This document shows positions 44,722 to 54,904 of a stretch of 64,000 nt of DNA, in pieces. Source of the DNA: Bartonella sp. DGB1 (GTDB taxonomy: Bacteria > Pseudomonadota > Alphaproteobacteria > Rhizobiales > Rhizobiaceae); the NCBI RefSeq assembly GCF_041345015.1, contig NZ_CP166769.1:930001-994000 (forward strand). The letters run 5' to 3'. How positions within the stretch are numbered: position 1 is the first letter of the stretch; every line of letters starts with the position of its first letter. Below the pieces are notes generated by a model. That model searched no databases. It saw only the letters and a list, made by a program, of their open reading frames with translations, and had not been told where the DNA came from. Both the position numbers and the translations under genes were made by a program.

Positions 44722-45560
44722 TCCTATAAAGATATAATCTCTTTACTAAACAAATACGCAATTAAGACATAAGTTCCTCTAATAAGAAGATATTGTGTAT
44801 TTTTTTGGAATTTTACTAGCTATTTTAGCTAATTCTAATGTTTTTATGTCAAAAAAGCAGTTTTTAAACAATAAGCATGAATCAATTTCTACGATATATT
44901 AAAAACTTAACACTTTTAGCCCTAGCGCTTTTCTCGCTTTAATATTTTCCTGTTTAAGCCACAATAAGAGTAATCACCTTCTAATTAATACTTATTAAAA
45001 ATGTGACCTTTGAATAATATAAATATCTTGTCTCATACTTCATCAATAACCAAAACCAGCAAGATACTTATTAAACTTTATTAGGTAAATCATATAATAC
45101 AACATAATAAAAAAATGAATGTACAAATATCTGCAAAAGCAAAAACATAAAATCCACTTAAATACATACCTATTAAGCTACTTATAGTAACATCCTAATA
45201 AAATCCCTATTTGAAATATTTTACCATATTACAGCTTTTCTATTAAGTCCCCGCTATTTCTACAATATAGTTATAATGGTGCTTTTTACAAAATTCATTA
45301 CTACTAGCTAAAAAATCTATATTTCAGTTAACAGCCTAAAATTAGCCCCGTGTTATTAAAAATAATTTTTTACAAGCTATTAATATATAAGGTATCTTTA
45401 AGAAAATATTATCTTACTTTTTACCAAAAATTTTTACTGTAACTCTAAAAATAACCATAGATAATAATAAAATATTAAATTTTTTACTTATTATACACAC
45501 GGTCACTTGTCTAGTTGTACAATTATTGATATTAAATATTGTGTAAGAAAAGGTTTTAAG
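44722..45560. other. Divergent intergenic region of adhesin and HrgA-like genes
   Basis: About 840 bases, AT-rich. Should hold both promoters; no clear gene, terminator or repeat seen. Long upstream regions are common for regulated adhesins. Confidence 0.45.
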
Positions 45561-46514
45561 ATGTCATTAAATTTAACAACTAAAGTGATTAATTTTTTAG
45601 AAAACAATCCTGATAAAAAATTTACAGCTAGAGAAATTGCTAATTGGATATTTAGTGAATATACCGACGCTTGCTTAAGAAAACAAAAAAACTCAAATGC
45701 AATTATCATTCCTCTGGATAGTAAAGATAAACTTATTAGTCAAATTGTGGCTGAAATAGGTGCCCGTCGTTCACAAATACAAAAGAAAAGCCCATATATC
45801 AAAACCACTGAAGGGAGACCACGACAATATTATTTTACGAAATCAAGTGACAATGAAGAAATTAGACAAATTGAAAAAAATGAAATAGCACCAGATTCAA
45901 AACTGAAAAATAATACCCCTAAAGAGAAAGATCTTTATAATATTCTATCAGACTTCTTATGGTCAGAACTTGAAATATACAGCAAGCGTATTGATGAAAA
46001 GCGCTCGAGTAACAATCGTGGTATCAATGGCAATAAATGGCTTTATCCAGATATAGTTGGTATGCAAGATCTAAGTGATAGCTGGCATCAAGAAATAAAA
46101 AATTGCGTATTACAACATTCAGACACTCAAACCAAACTTTGGTCTTTTGAAGTAAAGATTCTTATAAATCGTTCTAATATAAGAGAAGCATTTTTCCAAA
46201 CAGTCAGTAATTCATCATGGGCAAATTTTGGATATCTAGTAGCAAGCGAAATTGAAGGAAATAATACATTAAAAGAACTTAGAATTCTTTCCAGTCTACA
46301 CGGTATTGGCTTTATAAAACTAGACATAGAGAACCCCGCGGAAAGCCAGATTATGATTCCAGCGAAAGAACGCGAAATGATTGACTGGAATACTGCAAAT
46401 AGAATAGCTGAAGAAAACAAAGATTTTTTAAATTATATAAAATTAATACGTCAATTCTACCAAACAGGAGAAACTAGACCATCTGCTTGGGGTATGTGTA
46501 TAAACGAAGAATAA
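45561..46514 (+). CDS. HrgA-like (COG2958-type) restriction-associated nuclease
   Basis: 317 aa from the ATG at 45561 (AAAAGG upstream). N-terminal winged helix (SLNLTTKVINFLENNPDKKF TAREIANWI), a linker, then a nuclease-like domain with WLYPDIVGMQDL, LWSFEVKILINRSNIREAFF and NSSWANFGYLVASEI. The D...ExK arrangement (PDIV ... FEVK) fits a PD-(D/E)xK fold. HrgA-type proteins occur beside restriction systems. The hsd operon is 6 kb away with the adhesin between, so a defence role is plausible but unproven. Confidence 0.65.
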   Translation: MSLNLTTKVINFLENNPDKKFTAREIANWIFSEYTDACLRKQKNSNAIIIPLDSKDKLISQIVAEIGARRSQIQKKSPYIKTTEGRPRQYYFTKSSDNEEIRQIEKNEIAPDSKLKNNTPKEKDLYNILSDFLWSELEIYSKRIDEKRSSNNRGINGNKWLYPDIVGMQDLSDSWHQEIKNCVLQHSDTQTKLWSFEVKILINRSNIREAFFQTVSNSSWANFGYLVASEIEGNNTLKELRILSSLHGIGFIKLDIENPAESQIMIPAKEREMIDWNTANRIAEENKDFLNYIKLIRQFYQTGETRPSAWGMCINEE

Positions 46515-47026
46515 TACTAATCATATAAGTTTACCTAGAAAGAACTAATGCATATATTACTGCCCTTTATATTACGGCTATTAATACATAAAAGAATAAA
46601 ACCATAAATAATATATTATTACCACTACTATTAACTCTCATTATAACATCTTAGATAAAATGAAACCAATTATATAAAAGCCCTTATCATAGTGAGATCA
46701 ACGAAAAACAATGAAAATAGAATTATCTTTACAACAAAAACTATCAGAACATAAAGAATATGATTTATTACTAAAGATAAAAACAAAATTTATCTAATAA
46801 ATTTATATAGTACTGGTATACAAATATTATGTTATTCTTATGCCTTAAGCTGAGCAAACAATAGATTAAACGTTTTACTAATAAATAACTTAGTTATATA
46901 GAAAAATTATTACCTAAAAAAGAATTATATATATATTTTATCTTGTCCAGCACAGTGATTATAGAACCGCTTTAGACAATAAATGCAAAATCTAAGTATA
47001 AATATTTCTTATAAAGGTTGAAAGAC
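46515..47026. other. Intergenic region
   Basis: Contains a 28-codon frame at 46710 (MKIELSLQQKLSEHKEYDLL and onward) that may be debris; otherwise nothing. Confidence 0.4.
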
Positions 47027-48229
47027 ATGCATTTTCCAAAAGCTAAACATTTTAATACATTGTTATCATCCTTATTTATTTCAAAACTTGGAGATTACGC
47101 TTATGAAGTGGTTTTCATTTTTATTGTATTAGAAACCACACGTAATAATTATCTTTTAACTGGTTTGGTATATTTCTTTCGTTTTATCCCGTTTCTTTTT
47201 TTTGGACCTGTTGGTGGTTGGCTAGCAGATAATGGTCGCCTAAAAAATAATTTATTACTAAGCGAATGGGTGCGCCTTTTAGTTACCGTTCTACTATTTT
47301 GTACATATCTGAGTGGAATGATAAATATTATTATACTTATCATAGCCTCTGTTCTAACTACTATTGGGCGGAGTATTTTTCAACCAAGCTTTCAGACTTT
47401 AATTCTTAAAATGATGGATAAAAAAGACCTTACAAGTGCTAATAGCATTGTACAGGTAGCTGAAGAAACTGCTTCAGTTACTGGACCTCTAGTATGTTCC
47501 CTGCTTCTATTGTTTGTTGATAAATCTTGGGTACTGATGTTTAATTCTCTAACCTATTTTATTTCAGCACTCCTTATATTAAAGCTTAATGATCTTCGTC
47601 AAGAAAAACAATTTCCTTTCAAAATAAAAAAAGTGTATCAGGATACCTATTCATCTATACAACATATGTATTATTCTAAATATGAATTATTTATTTCCAT
47701 TAGTGGTTCTGCAATATGTATTTTATTTACCGGTTCTGTACTTCGCTTTATTATACCAGCTGTGGCAATTAGTTTTGGAAAAAGCGAAATTTTCACTAGC
47801 TACCTTTTCGCTTTGATAGCGTCAGGTACTATTATAGGAGGACTAATTTACACTTATATTATACGTCAGCCGTCTCCATCAAAACTAATGCGGTTTTGGT
47901 TTGTTTACGGTTTGATAATGTTAAGTATGTCCTTTATAACTCTGTACTCGCTTTATTTTCTTTTACCACTATCTTTTGCTTTAGGTATATGCGGTGCTTT
48001 TGTCGATATAACACTTGTTACAACAATACAATCATACTCAGAACAAAAAAATATAGGTAAAAATTTCGGCGCCTTTTCAACTCTAGCCAATACAGCTGAA
48101 GCTGTTTCAGGACTAATGGCAGGACTAATTGCCGCTATAGGTCTTATGATTTCTTTCAGTATAATGACATCGATGATCGCGTTAACAGGACTAACGACTA
48201 TGCTATTACTTTCAAAAAGACAAAAGTAA
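47027..48229 (+). CDS. Major facilitator superfamily permease
   Basis: 400 aa from the ATG at 47027. About 12 membrane helices. MFS motif A-like loop GPVGGWLADNGRLKNNLLLS between helices 2 and 3; conserved SANSIVQVAEETASVTGPLV in helix 5, typical of the EntS/MFS_3 drug-siderophore exporter type. Substrate unknown. Single gene with no operon partners. Confidence 0.85.
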   Translation: MHFPKAKHFNTLLSSLFISKLGDYAYEVVFIFIVLETTRNNYLLTGLVYFFRFIPFLFFGPVGGWLADNGRLKNNLLLSEWVRLLVTVLLFCTYLSGMINIIILIIASVLTTIGRSIFQPSFQTLILKMMDKKDLTSANSIVQVAEETASVTGPLVCSLLLLFVDKSWVLMFNSLTYFISALLILKLNDLRQEKQFPFKIKKVYQDTYSSIQHMYYSKYELFISISGSAICILFTGSVLRFIIPAVAISFGKSEIFTSYLFALIASGTIIGGLIYTYIIRQPSPSKLMRFWFVYGLIMLSMSFITLYSLYFLLPLSFALGICGAFVDITLVTTIQSYSEQKNIGKNFGAFSTLANTAEAVSGLMAGLIAAIGLMISFSIMTSMIALTGLTTMLLLSKRQK

Positions 48230-48585
48230 TATCGGAAAACCGTTATAAATCTTCTAGTTAATGTTAAATAACTGATATTAATATTATATTCTTATTAAAT
48301 ATATTAATATTTTTAATAGGTCTAAAGAAAAAAATTCTTAATATATGACAAAAATCAATAAAACAATAATTACTTATATATTAATTATTAAAGGATATTT
48401 TAATAAGCAAAACTTACTATTGATGTAAAAATATTAACAAATTATGCAAATTATATTTTTAATAAGAATCTAAAAAAATCATATTTAACATTGAAATATT
48501 TTCAATTATGCTTAAATAAATAAATATTAAATAATATTATACTTAATTATTCATTATTATTCATTTATTATATTACGGTATTACT
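48230..48585. other. Leader region of omp3
   Basis: AT-rich, no gene; presumably carries the barrel gene promoter. Confidence 0.4.
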
Positions 48586-49476
48586 ATGAAATTTAGATAT
48601 TTTTCTTATTTTTTACTTTACTCAATTTTCTCCATCAGTCAAACCTATGCAACTAACTTAAACACAACACCTAATAGTAGAATTTTAAATAATAGTTGGT
48701 CTGGAGCTTATTTTGGTTTGCAATATTCTTTTTCTAAAAATAAATATAAAGATCCTTCGACAGAGGTAGAAATATTAACGTACTTTAAAAAAAATGTACT
48801 ATCTATTACTCCTGCCACAAACAAAACCCCCACAAAAGAGTTTCCTAAGATAACTTTTCCTTCAATTACTAACTCTTCACATTTAGGGGGTCTATTTTTT
48901 GGCTATAATAAAGCTATTAACAATTATTTAATTTTAGGTGCTGAATTAAATACATCCTTTAAATTAAAGGCTAGTCAGCTTACTTATGAACAATACCCAA
49001 AAATAGAAAATGAAAATCCAAAAAATACAAAACAACCTCAATACACCCCTGGAGATCTCCCTTTAAATCGTTATTTTGATGTTGCTTTTAGTGTTCGTCT
49101 AGGAATAAATTTTGGCAATTTTTTACCATATATTACTGGCGGGGGTAACCTATTATATAATATACCCAATAAAAACATAGAATATAGTGATTTTTATCCT
49201 GAGAGTAATGAAGCAGCTGTAGATATAAAAACTAAAGGTATTACTAACTTATATCTTGGCTGGACTTTAGGTGTAGGCTGTGAATATAAACTCAGTCAAA
49301 ATCTAATTATTAGAGCAGAATATCGTTATAATCATATTAATTCTAACCTAAATAAAGAAATAACTGCTACGGTACCTATAGATAATTACAATGCGTATAA
49401 AGATTTTCATATAAAATATGGACTAGAAAATCTTAGTAGCCATGATATACGTATCGGCTTAGGTTATTATTTCTAA
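48586..49476 (+). CDS. Outer-membrane beta-barrel protein 3 (Omp25/Hbp-like)
   Basis: 296 aa. Signal peptide MKFRYFSYFLLYSIFSISQT YA. Same architecture as the prophage-borne paralogues: NNSWSGAYFGLQYSFSKNKY, GGLFFGYNKAINNYLILGAE, ARLGINFGNFLPYITGGG-like segment (VRLGINFGNFLPYITGGG), LYLGWTLGVGCEYKL, IRAEYRYNHI, terminal DIRIGLGYYF. The loop regions differ most, as expected for surface loops. Intact chromosomal member of the family. Confidence 0.85.
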   Translation: MKFRYFSYFLLYSIFSISQTYATNLNTTPNSRILNNSWSGAYFGLQYSFSKNKYKDPSTEVEILTYFKKNVLSITPATNKTPTKEFPKITFPSITNSSHLGGLFFGYNKAINNYLILGAELNTSFKLKASQLTYEQYPKIENENPKNTKQPQYTPGDLPLNRYFDVAFSVRLGINFGNFLPYITGGGNLLYNIPNKNIEYSDFYPESNEAAVDIKTKGITNLYLGWTLGVGCEYKLSQNLIIRAEYRYNHINSNLNKEITATVPIDNYNAYKDFHIKYGLENLSSHDIRIGLGYYF

Positions 49477-49498
49477 ATATAATCTATTTATAATGAAC

Positions 49499-49520
49499 AA
49501 CCCTATTATTTAGGGTTTTT
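49499..49520 (+). terminator. Terminator after omp3
   Basis: AACCCTA/TAGGGTT stem followed by TTT, 20 bases after the stop. Confidence 0.7.
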
Positions 49521-49996
49521 CATTACATTTATTATTATATTACATTTTTAATAATTCTTAAAACAGAGTAAAAAATATATTAATAAAATTAGTTCCTATA
49601 ATTCCTCATAGGAACTAATTAATATTAGTTTAGACAAAGTAGTATTATCTATTTTATACATAAAAATATACTTAATATTTTTAGCATATGTAAACAGCAG
49701 CACTAACGATATTTACCACTTACTTAATCATATAAATATTCTATAAAACAGTGCAAATTAATAAAAGTCAAAAAACAGATATAAAATCATTCATTAGTAA
49801 TAAATATTACGTTGTAAAAATTTAATTATATGTTTTTTGTCACTATAAAAGCTTTTATCTACATAAACAGCATAATCTAACATACTGCTCTATATAATTA
49901 TTCTATAACTATTATTGTCTTTATTAAATCTAACTCTACATACATTGTTATCAGCCTTCTTATTTTTAGTGAGTCACATATTAATAGAGTTCTCCT
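49521..49996. other. Intergenic region between omp3 and omp4
   Basis: Holds a 13-bp perfect hairpin (49587-49599 with 49608-49620, arm AATTAGTTCCTAT) lacking a U tract. No gene. Confidence 0.5.
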
Positions 49997-50644
49997 ATGA
50001 AATTTAAAGCTTTTTCTTACCTTTTACTTTGTTCAATTTTCTCAATAAGCCAAACTTCTGCCACCACCTTAAGTAAAATTTTAGATAATAATTGGTCTGG
50101 TGCTTATGCTGGTTTGCGATATTCATTTAGTCAAAATCAATATATTAAGCCTTCGACAAATATTTCAGTAATTATAGATAATGATAGTCACGAATTTCCA
50201 AAGCAGCAATTTGCTTCAATTAATCCATATTCTCTTTTAGCGGGTTTATTCGTGGGTTACAATAAATCAATTAATGAAAATTTAATTTTAGGTGTAGAAT
50301 TAGATGCGTCTTTTAAATTAAATTCTGCTAATCTTCATTATGCAAAATATACTAGTGGTGGTAATCAGTTCAGTTATATTATACCTATAGAATTACCCTT
50401 GAATAGCTATTTAGACGGAGCTCTGCGTGCGCGACTTGGGTTAGATTTAGGAAAATTTTTACCTTATATTGCTGGTGGAATTAATATCGTATATGATTTA
50501 CCAAACAAAGATATGATAGAATATGCTCAAGATTCTATTAAAAAAGCCGTAGATAAAGATATACAAATAAACATTAACGGTGATGATAAATTGTATCTTG
50601 GTTGGACATTGGGTGTAGGCGTTTTACCACCTTTTTTAAGGTGA
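49997..50644 (+). pseudogene. Outer-membrane barrel protein 4, interrupted by prophage 2
   Basis: Signal peptide and barrel landmarks as in the paralogues (NNWSGAYAGLRYSFSQNQYI, ARLGLDLGKFLPYIAGGIN, LYLGWTLGVG). At about 50620, where the others continue with CEYKL, the sequence changes to VLPPFLR and a stop, which are prophage bases. The last four or so strands should lie at the other end of prophage 2, beyond the right edge. Precise excision would restore the gene. Confidence 0.85.
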
Positions 50645-50660
50645 TTCGCACCCTTTTAAA
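50630..50660. other. Prophage 2 left attachment junction
   Basis: Identity with the prophage 1 end starts at CCTTTTTTAAGG and includes AAGGTGATTCGCACCCTT (50637-50654), the same near-palindrome as at 26506-26523. Upstream bases belong to the barrel gene. Confidence 0.65.
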
Positions 50661-50783
50661 CCCATAGTAAAAGCCTTGCTTTTCTAGGGATTCAATGATA
50701 GTTTTAAATTTCAAATTCATAAGATGTTTTATGTATAATTTCATCTAAATTAACGGTTCAATGGTAAGTAAAAAGGTGAGAAT

Positions 50784-51923
50784 TTGAAATACTGTCAGTT
50801 AAATAATTTTGTTGTAAAAAATGCTCCTAAAGGTAGATATTGTGATGGGGGTGGATTATGGTTAGAAAAAAGCAATCTAAAAGCTGGTGTTTGGTTTTTG
50901 CGCTACTCAGCTAATGGTAAACGTAAAACTATCAGTTTAGGCTCTATACGATTTGTTAGCCTAAAAGAGGCAAGAGAAAAAGCAGTAATATTACGTAAAA
51001 ATATTCATGATGGAATTTTACCTAAATCTAAATCAGAAGAAAAAGAAAATAGTTTAGAAAAAATTATTTATGCTTTATTCGAAAGTAAGAAAGCTAGTTT
51101 AAAAAATAATCACAAATCCGATTGGCTTAGCCCTTTAAAATTACACATATTCCCTAAAATTGGTAATATGCCAATAGAAAAAATTAATCAAGATATTTTA
51201 TACGATTGTTTAAAACCTCTTTGGTTAAGTAAAAGTGACACTGCTTCTAAAATATTATCTAGAATTAACCTAGCTATGAAATATGCTGTAGCAAAAGGTC
51301 TTAAAGTAGATTTATTAGCTGTTCCCAACGTTAAGATATTATTAGGTAAAAGCCTAGAATCCAATAATCATATACCTTCTATGCCTTGGCAAGAAATACC
51401 GTTATTCTTTGAATGTTTAAATAATGAGTTAATCAGTAATTTAGCTTTAAAGTTACTTATTTTAACTGGTGTAAGGAGTGGTTCTATACGTAATATGCGT
51501 TGGTCACAAATTAAAGGAGATATCTGGACAATCCCAGCAGAATATTTAAAAGGTCAATTAGGTAAGATTAGTGATTTTCGTGTACCTTTATCAAAACAAG
51601 CTTTAGAAGTGCTAGCTATAGCAAAAACACGTAAAGTTAACGATTTAGTATTTTCTAGTTCAGCAGGTAAACCAATATCTGATGCTACCATGTCTAAATT
51701 TATGAAAGATATGGGCTTAGATGCTCGTCCTCATGGTTTTAGGTCTAGTCTTAGAAATTGGTTAGCAGAAGAACTAAAAGCCCCTTATGAAATAGCAGAA
51801 ACTATTTTATCTCATGTAGTAGGTCAAAAAGTACAACGGGCTTATTTAAGAACTGATTTTTTAGAACAACGCCGAGAAATAATGCAAAAATGGTCAGATT
51901 TTGTTGTTGACAAAAAAAGGTAA
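50784..51923 (+). CDS. Tyrosine integrase, prophage 2
   Basis: 379 aa, near-identical to the prophage 1 integrase, with differences concentrated in the core-binding segment (KKASLKNNHKSDWLSPLKLH here). Catalytic Arg, HGFR, His and Tyr (QKVQRAYLRT) are kept. The shared enzyme should recognise the same core, yet the two prophages sit in different sequences, so target choice is loose. Confidence 0.9.
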   Translation: MKYCQLNNFVVKNAPKGRYCDGGGLWLEKSNLKAGVWFLRYSANGKRKTISLGSIRFVSLKEAREKAVILRKNIHDGILPKSKSEEKENSLEKIIYALFESKKASLKNNHKSDWLSPLKLHIFPKIGNMPIEKINQDILYDCLKPLWLSKSDTASKILSRINLAMKYAVAKGLKVDLLAVPNVKILLGKSLESNNHIPSMPWQEIPLFFECLNNELISNLALKLLILTGVRSGSIRNMRWSQIKGDIWTIPAEYLKGQLGKISDFRVPLSKQALEVLAIAKTRKVNDLVFSSSAGKPISDATMSKFMKDMGLDARPHGFRSSLRNWLAEELKAPYEIAETILSHVVGQKVQRAYLRTDFLEQRREIMQKWSDFVVDKKR

Positions 51924-51944
51924 TTTTCGTATAGTGTTGCTATA

Positions 51945-51977
51945 GTATCAATGACACAGTTATCTCCATATTGATAC
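51945..51977 (+). promoter_or_regulatory. Operator-like inverted repeat, prophage 2 copy
   Basis: GTATCAAT (51945-51952) and ATTGATAC (51970-51977) with the same spacer as at 25184-25216. Confidence 0.6.
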
Positions 51978-52012
51978 TGTTATTCTTTTAAGTAAATAAG
52001 ATAATAAGAACT

Positions 52013-52669
52013 ATGATACATCCAGAAGATTTTATAAAGACCCGAATACCCATAAAAGATAAGATAATATTAATGCAGTGCGTTAATGAAGGTCATAAAG
52101 TTATAAGAAATATGAGAAAGGATGATCTTGCGCTAGGACTACCAATGGTAAATAACATGAAAAGTTACTTCTTATCTATTGGGGTTCATTTTGTTATACA
52201 ACGTAACATAGAAAGCGGAATTTTGCCATTTACGTGTGGATGGAAAAATTTTGCTAAACCAACAGGAAAATATTTAGAAATAATAGGGCATGGTTCTAAA
52301 TTTTCGATAAATTCAGTTGCTAATTGTAATAAACCGCCCAAGAAAGCCATATTCCGTGAACAGAAACTTGTAGGTAATAAAACTTTATTTAACTATCAAG
52401 AAAACTGTTTTGCTGATATCATTTACGAACCTTATCCTCATTTTATACTAACCTTTTCATCATCTGGATATTCTCTAAATGACTTAAGAATTGGTCTTCC
52501 CGCAAACTATAAGCGATCTCAATGGGAGTGGGTCTCTAATAACTGGCTTCATGAACCGCACCTAGTAACAGGAACATCAGCTGAAATTGAAAATACAAGT
52601 TATAACCCTGAGGATATGAACTTACTAAAAGAAACATTAAAGAGTTCTGTAATAAACCATGAGAAATAA
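52013..52669 (+). CDS. Partner of the XRE-ImmA protein, prophage 2 copy
   Basis: 218 aa, almost identical to 24492-25148; differences include IESGILPF for IERKILPF and GHGSKFS for GRDFTFS. Kept open although the downstream regulator is broken. Unknown function; no motif recognised. Confidence 0.65.
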   Translation: MIHPEDFIKTRIPIKDKIILMQCVNEGHKVIRNMRKDDLALGLPMVNNMKSYFLSIGVHFVIQRNIESGILPFTCGWKNFAKPTGKYLEIIGHGSKFSINSVANCNKPPKKAIFREQKLVGNKTLFNYQENCFADIIYEPYPHFILTFSSSGYSLNDLRIGLPANYKRSQWEWVSNNWLHEPHLVTGTSAEIENTSYNPEDMNLLKETLKSSVINHEK

Positions 52670-53849
52670 TACTAAAGTTATTGAAATTAACTCTAGAAAA
52701 AAACCGATAGCCTTGGTTCCTAATCGCTTAACTGAAGCTAGGATAATTGCACGTTTGACACAAACACAGTTAGCTGCTCGCATAAACGTCAGCCGACAGG
52801 CAATATCCAATTATGAAAAAGGAAATAGAGTTCCTGACCCAGAAACATTTCATAAAATATTACAAGAACTAAAAAACAACCATAAAATTTTTCACTAATA
52901 CTAGCTATCCTGTCTTTGGGCAACAAGGAGCTAACTTTTTTCGAAAAAAAGGTGTAGATAACAAATGGAAAAATAGAGCATGTGCAATTTATGCTTCTTG
53001 GTTTACTGCAAGTGTAAAATTATTAGAACCTTTTCTAAATTTGCCTGAAGTTAAATTACCGAGTTTTGAACCAATAAATAAAGTTGCCAATAATTACACA
53101 AAGGAAGAAATTGAGCAATATGCTGAAAAATTGAGAGAAGAACTTGGTCTAGGACTTGGACCAATTTCAAATGTTATGGGTTTATTGGAGCAAATGGGTA
53201 TTTTTATCTGTCATTTAGCTCTTGAAAAAGAAAACATTGATGCTTTTTTTCTTATTGGAGTGGAGATCGTCCTTTTATTTTTTTGGCTTCGGATAAAAAA
53301 AGTGCCGTTCGCAGAAGATTTGACGCAACCCATGAATTAGCGCATCTTTGCTTACATACCTGGGTTACTGAAGAAGAACTAGATGACCCTAAACGACTTA
53401 AGCAAATTGAAAAAGAGGCTGATCATTTTGCTGGAGCTTTTTTATTACCTAGACGATCATTTCTAAATGAAATTTACTCAACTAAAGTAGAGTCTTTTAT
53501 ACACTTAAAATCTAGATGGAAAGTATCAATTCAATCTATGGTTCAGAGGTGTAAACAACTAGGTATTTTTGACGAGTATCAAATCTTAAATTTACAAAAA
53601 CAAATCTCTTATAAAAAGTGGAGAACAAATGAACCTCTAGACTCAGGACCGGGAGCGTTAGCTTTTGAAGAGCCACTCTTGCTAAATTATGTTGTCAAAA
53701 AACTTATAAAAAGTGGAAAATTTACTTTTGATGAATTAATAAATGAGCTCCCATTATCAATAGAAATATTAAAACAATTTTTTAATTTATCTGAATCTTA
53801 TTTTGCTGAATCAGTCCACAAGAAACTTTGCATATCTAAGTTTAACTAA
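52659..53849 (+). pseudogene. XRE-ImmA regulator, two frameshifts
   Basis: Copy of 23315-24502. The helix-turn-helix is intact, then a net one-base gain near 52873-52885 (A run and neighbours) leads to a stop at 52898. The middle is readable in another frame (PEVKLPSFEPINKVANNYTK), and a two-base gain in a T run near 53246 returns to the original frame for the HELAH peptidase part. As read it gives only an ~79-aa DNA-binding fragment, which might still repress. Confidence 0.85.
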
Positions 53850-53878
53850 AACTTATTAACTAGCTTGGCAACAGATGA

Positions 53879-53901
53879 AGCCCCACCATAAAAGCGGGGC
53901 T
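53879..53901. terminator. Terminator between XRE-ImmA and rha
   Basis: AGCCCC/GGGGCT stem, homologous to 23264-23286. It lies between convergent genes. Identity to prophage 1 ends here. Confidence 0.7.
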
Positions 53902-53910
53902 CATTGTTTG

Positions 53911-54660
53911 CTACATAGCTTTTCCTCGTTGCTTGTCTGCACTAAGGTGTATTTTCTCTATAGCTTTAATATCTTTATCCAGCATAGACCTTAACGCACA
54001 GAATAAACTATGATGACTCCAACGGTTTTGTGCTAAAGCTGTATCTACAACATCGAGATATAAAACAGTTTTTAAACCTTTATCGATTTTACTATAACTT
54101 ACTTCTTTTTGATAACCTACAGCCTTATTATATACAAGCTTAGTTAAATATTTTTCAGCTTCCAAACGGTAAACATTAGATAATTGTTCTGCATGTTTTC
54201 TGATACAGTCTTTTATTCTTATTGGTAGCTCTCTTTCATCCGCTGGTAATTGATATATAACTTCTTCTTGATTTTCTATTGCTAGTTTAGCTATAGGAAT
54301 AACGTGCTGTTGTTCTAATTCTAACCAGCGGTCAACAATCTTTGCTCTTAGTGTTGTGCTATAACCAGATACTAGAATTAAACATTCGCGTTTGGGTAGG
54401 TGATAGCATTTTTGTTGCTTACCTTGCTTATCTAAATAGGTGCCCCCAAATTTGGGGAGACCTCCATCAGAGTATAAATCTTCTAGCATTTTAGTGATAT
54501 CACGCATAACGTGGTCATGTCTTTTATTACACAATGTTGCAATCTCACGACTAGACATAGTTAACACTGATGTTGCTACATCTTTTTCTTGAGCTTGTTT
54601 TAATTGAGAGTTCTTTTTAGCTTTTTGGGCGTTATTTATATAATTAATTAAACCGTCCAT
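53911..54660 (-). CDS. rha: Rha-family antirepressor/regulatory protein
   Basis: 249 aa from the ATG at 54660, with AGGAG seven bases upstream. A second in-frame start at 54693 ([16 protein letters not shown] upstream) would add 11 residues. The Rha domain runs from about 38: [55 protein letters not shown]. The C-terminal half ([20 protein letters not shown]) resembles phage antirepressor tails. Probably lifts phage repression. The C4-like RNA just upstream has segments complementary to its ribosome-binding site. Confidence 0.8.
   Translation of the reverse strand: MDGLINYINNAQKAKKNSQLKQAQEKDVATSVLTMSSREIATLCNKRHDHVMRDITKMLEDLYSDGGLPKFGGTYLDKQGKQQKCYHLPKRECLILVSGYSTTLRAKIVDRWLELEQQHVIPIAKLAIENQEEVIYQLPADERELPIRIKDCIRKHAEQLSNVYRLEAEKYLTKLVYNKAVGYQKEVSYSKIDKGLKTVLYLDVVDTALAQNRWSHHSLFCALRSMLDKDIKAIEKIHLSADKQRGKAM
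54444..54457. repeat. Palindrome inside rha
   Basis: CCCCAAATTTGGGG, perfect 14-mer over codons for LPKFGG; adjacent GGAGGT on the coding strand, as next to the palindromes at 20904-20939 and 55025-55040. Confidence 0.6.
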
Positions 54661-54670
54661 GGTTTTTCTC

Positions 54671-54692
54671 CTACGTATGTTAAAGTTTTTCA
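54671..54692 (-). promoter_or_regulatory. C4 target site covering the rha ribosome-binding site
   Basis: On the minus strand TGAAAAAC (54685-54692) and TACGTAG (54671-54677), the latter running into the AGGAG of the start at 54660. Both are complementary to loop segments of the C4-like RNA. Confidence 0.65.
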
Positions 54693-54703
54693 TTTATGCC
54701 TTT

Positions 54704-54795
54704 AAAGGGCGTCGGGTGCTGAAAAACACGGTACGTAGTCCGTCGTTATGCCTTCCTCTTGCGAGTATTGTATAGCATAACCACACCCGACATAA
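54704..54795 (-). ncRNA. C4-type antisense RNA regulating rha
   Basis: On the minus strand a closed structure forms: outer stem GTCGGGTG/CACCCGAC (54784-54791 with 54711-54718), a TTATGC/GCATAA stem (54775-54780 with 54746-54751) capped by CTC-GCAA-GAG (GNRA loop), and an ACGG/CCGT hairpin whose loop carries CTACGTA. CTACGTA (54732-54738) and GTGTTTTTCAG (54719-54729) are complementary to the rha leader and to an upstream duplicate of that target. P1/P7 C4 RNA is cotranscribed with ant and blocks its translation in this way. Not compared with the Rfam model. Confidence 0.7.
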
Positions 54796-54867
54796 AAAGC
54801 ATGCTTAAACAGCATAGTAATAGGTCGAATTATTGGGAACGGTAAATAAATTTCGGTTATTTGACCG

Positions 54868-54889
54868 CTACGTATTTAGTGTTTTTCAG
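54868..54889 (-). promoter_or_regulatory. Upstream copy of the C4 target
   Basis: Minus-strand CTGAAAAACAC (54879-54889) then TACGTAG (54868-54874): perfect 11-base and 7-base complements of the C4-like RNA, in the right order. Such an upstream decoy/target pair is part of the P1 C4 arrangement. Confidence 0.6.
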
Positions 54890-54904
54890 GCACTGTAAGA
54901 TTAG

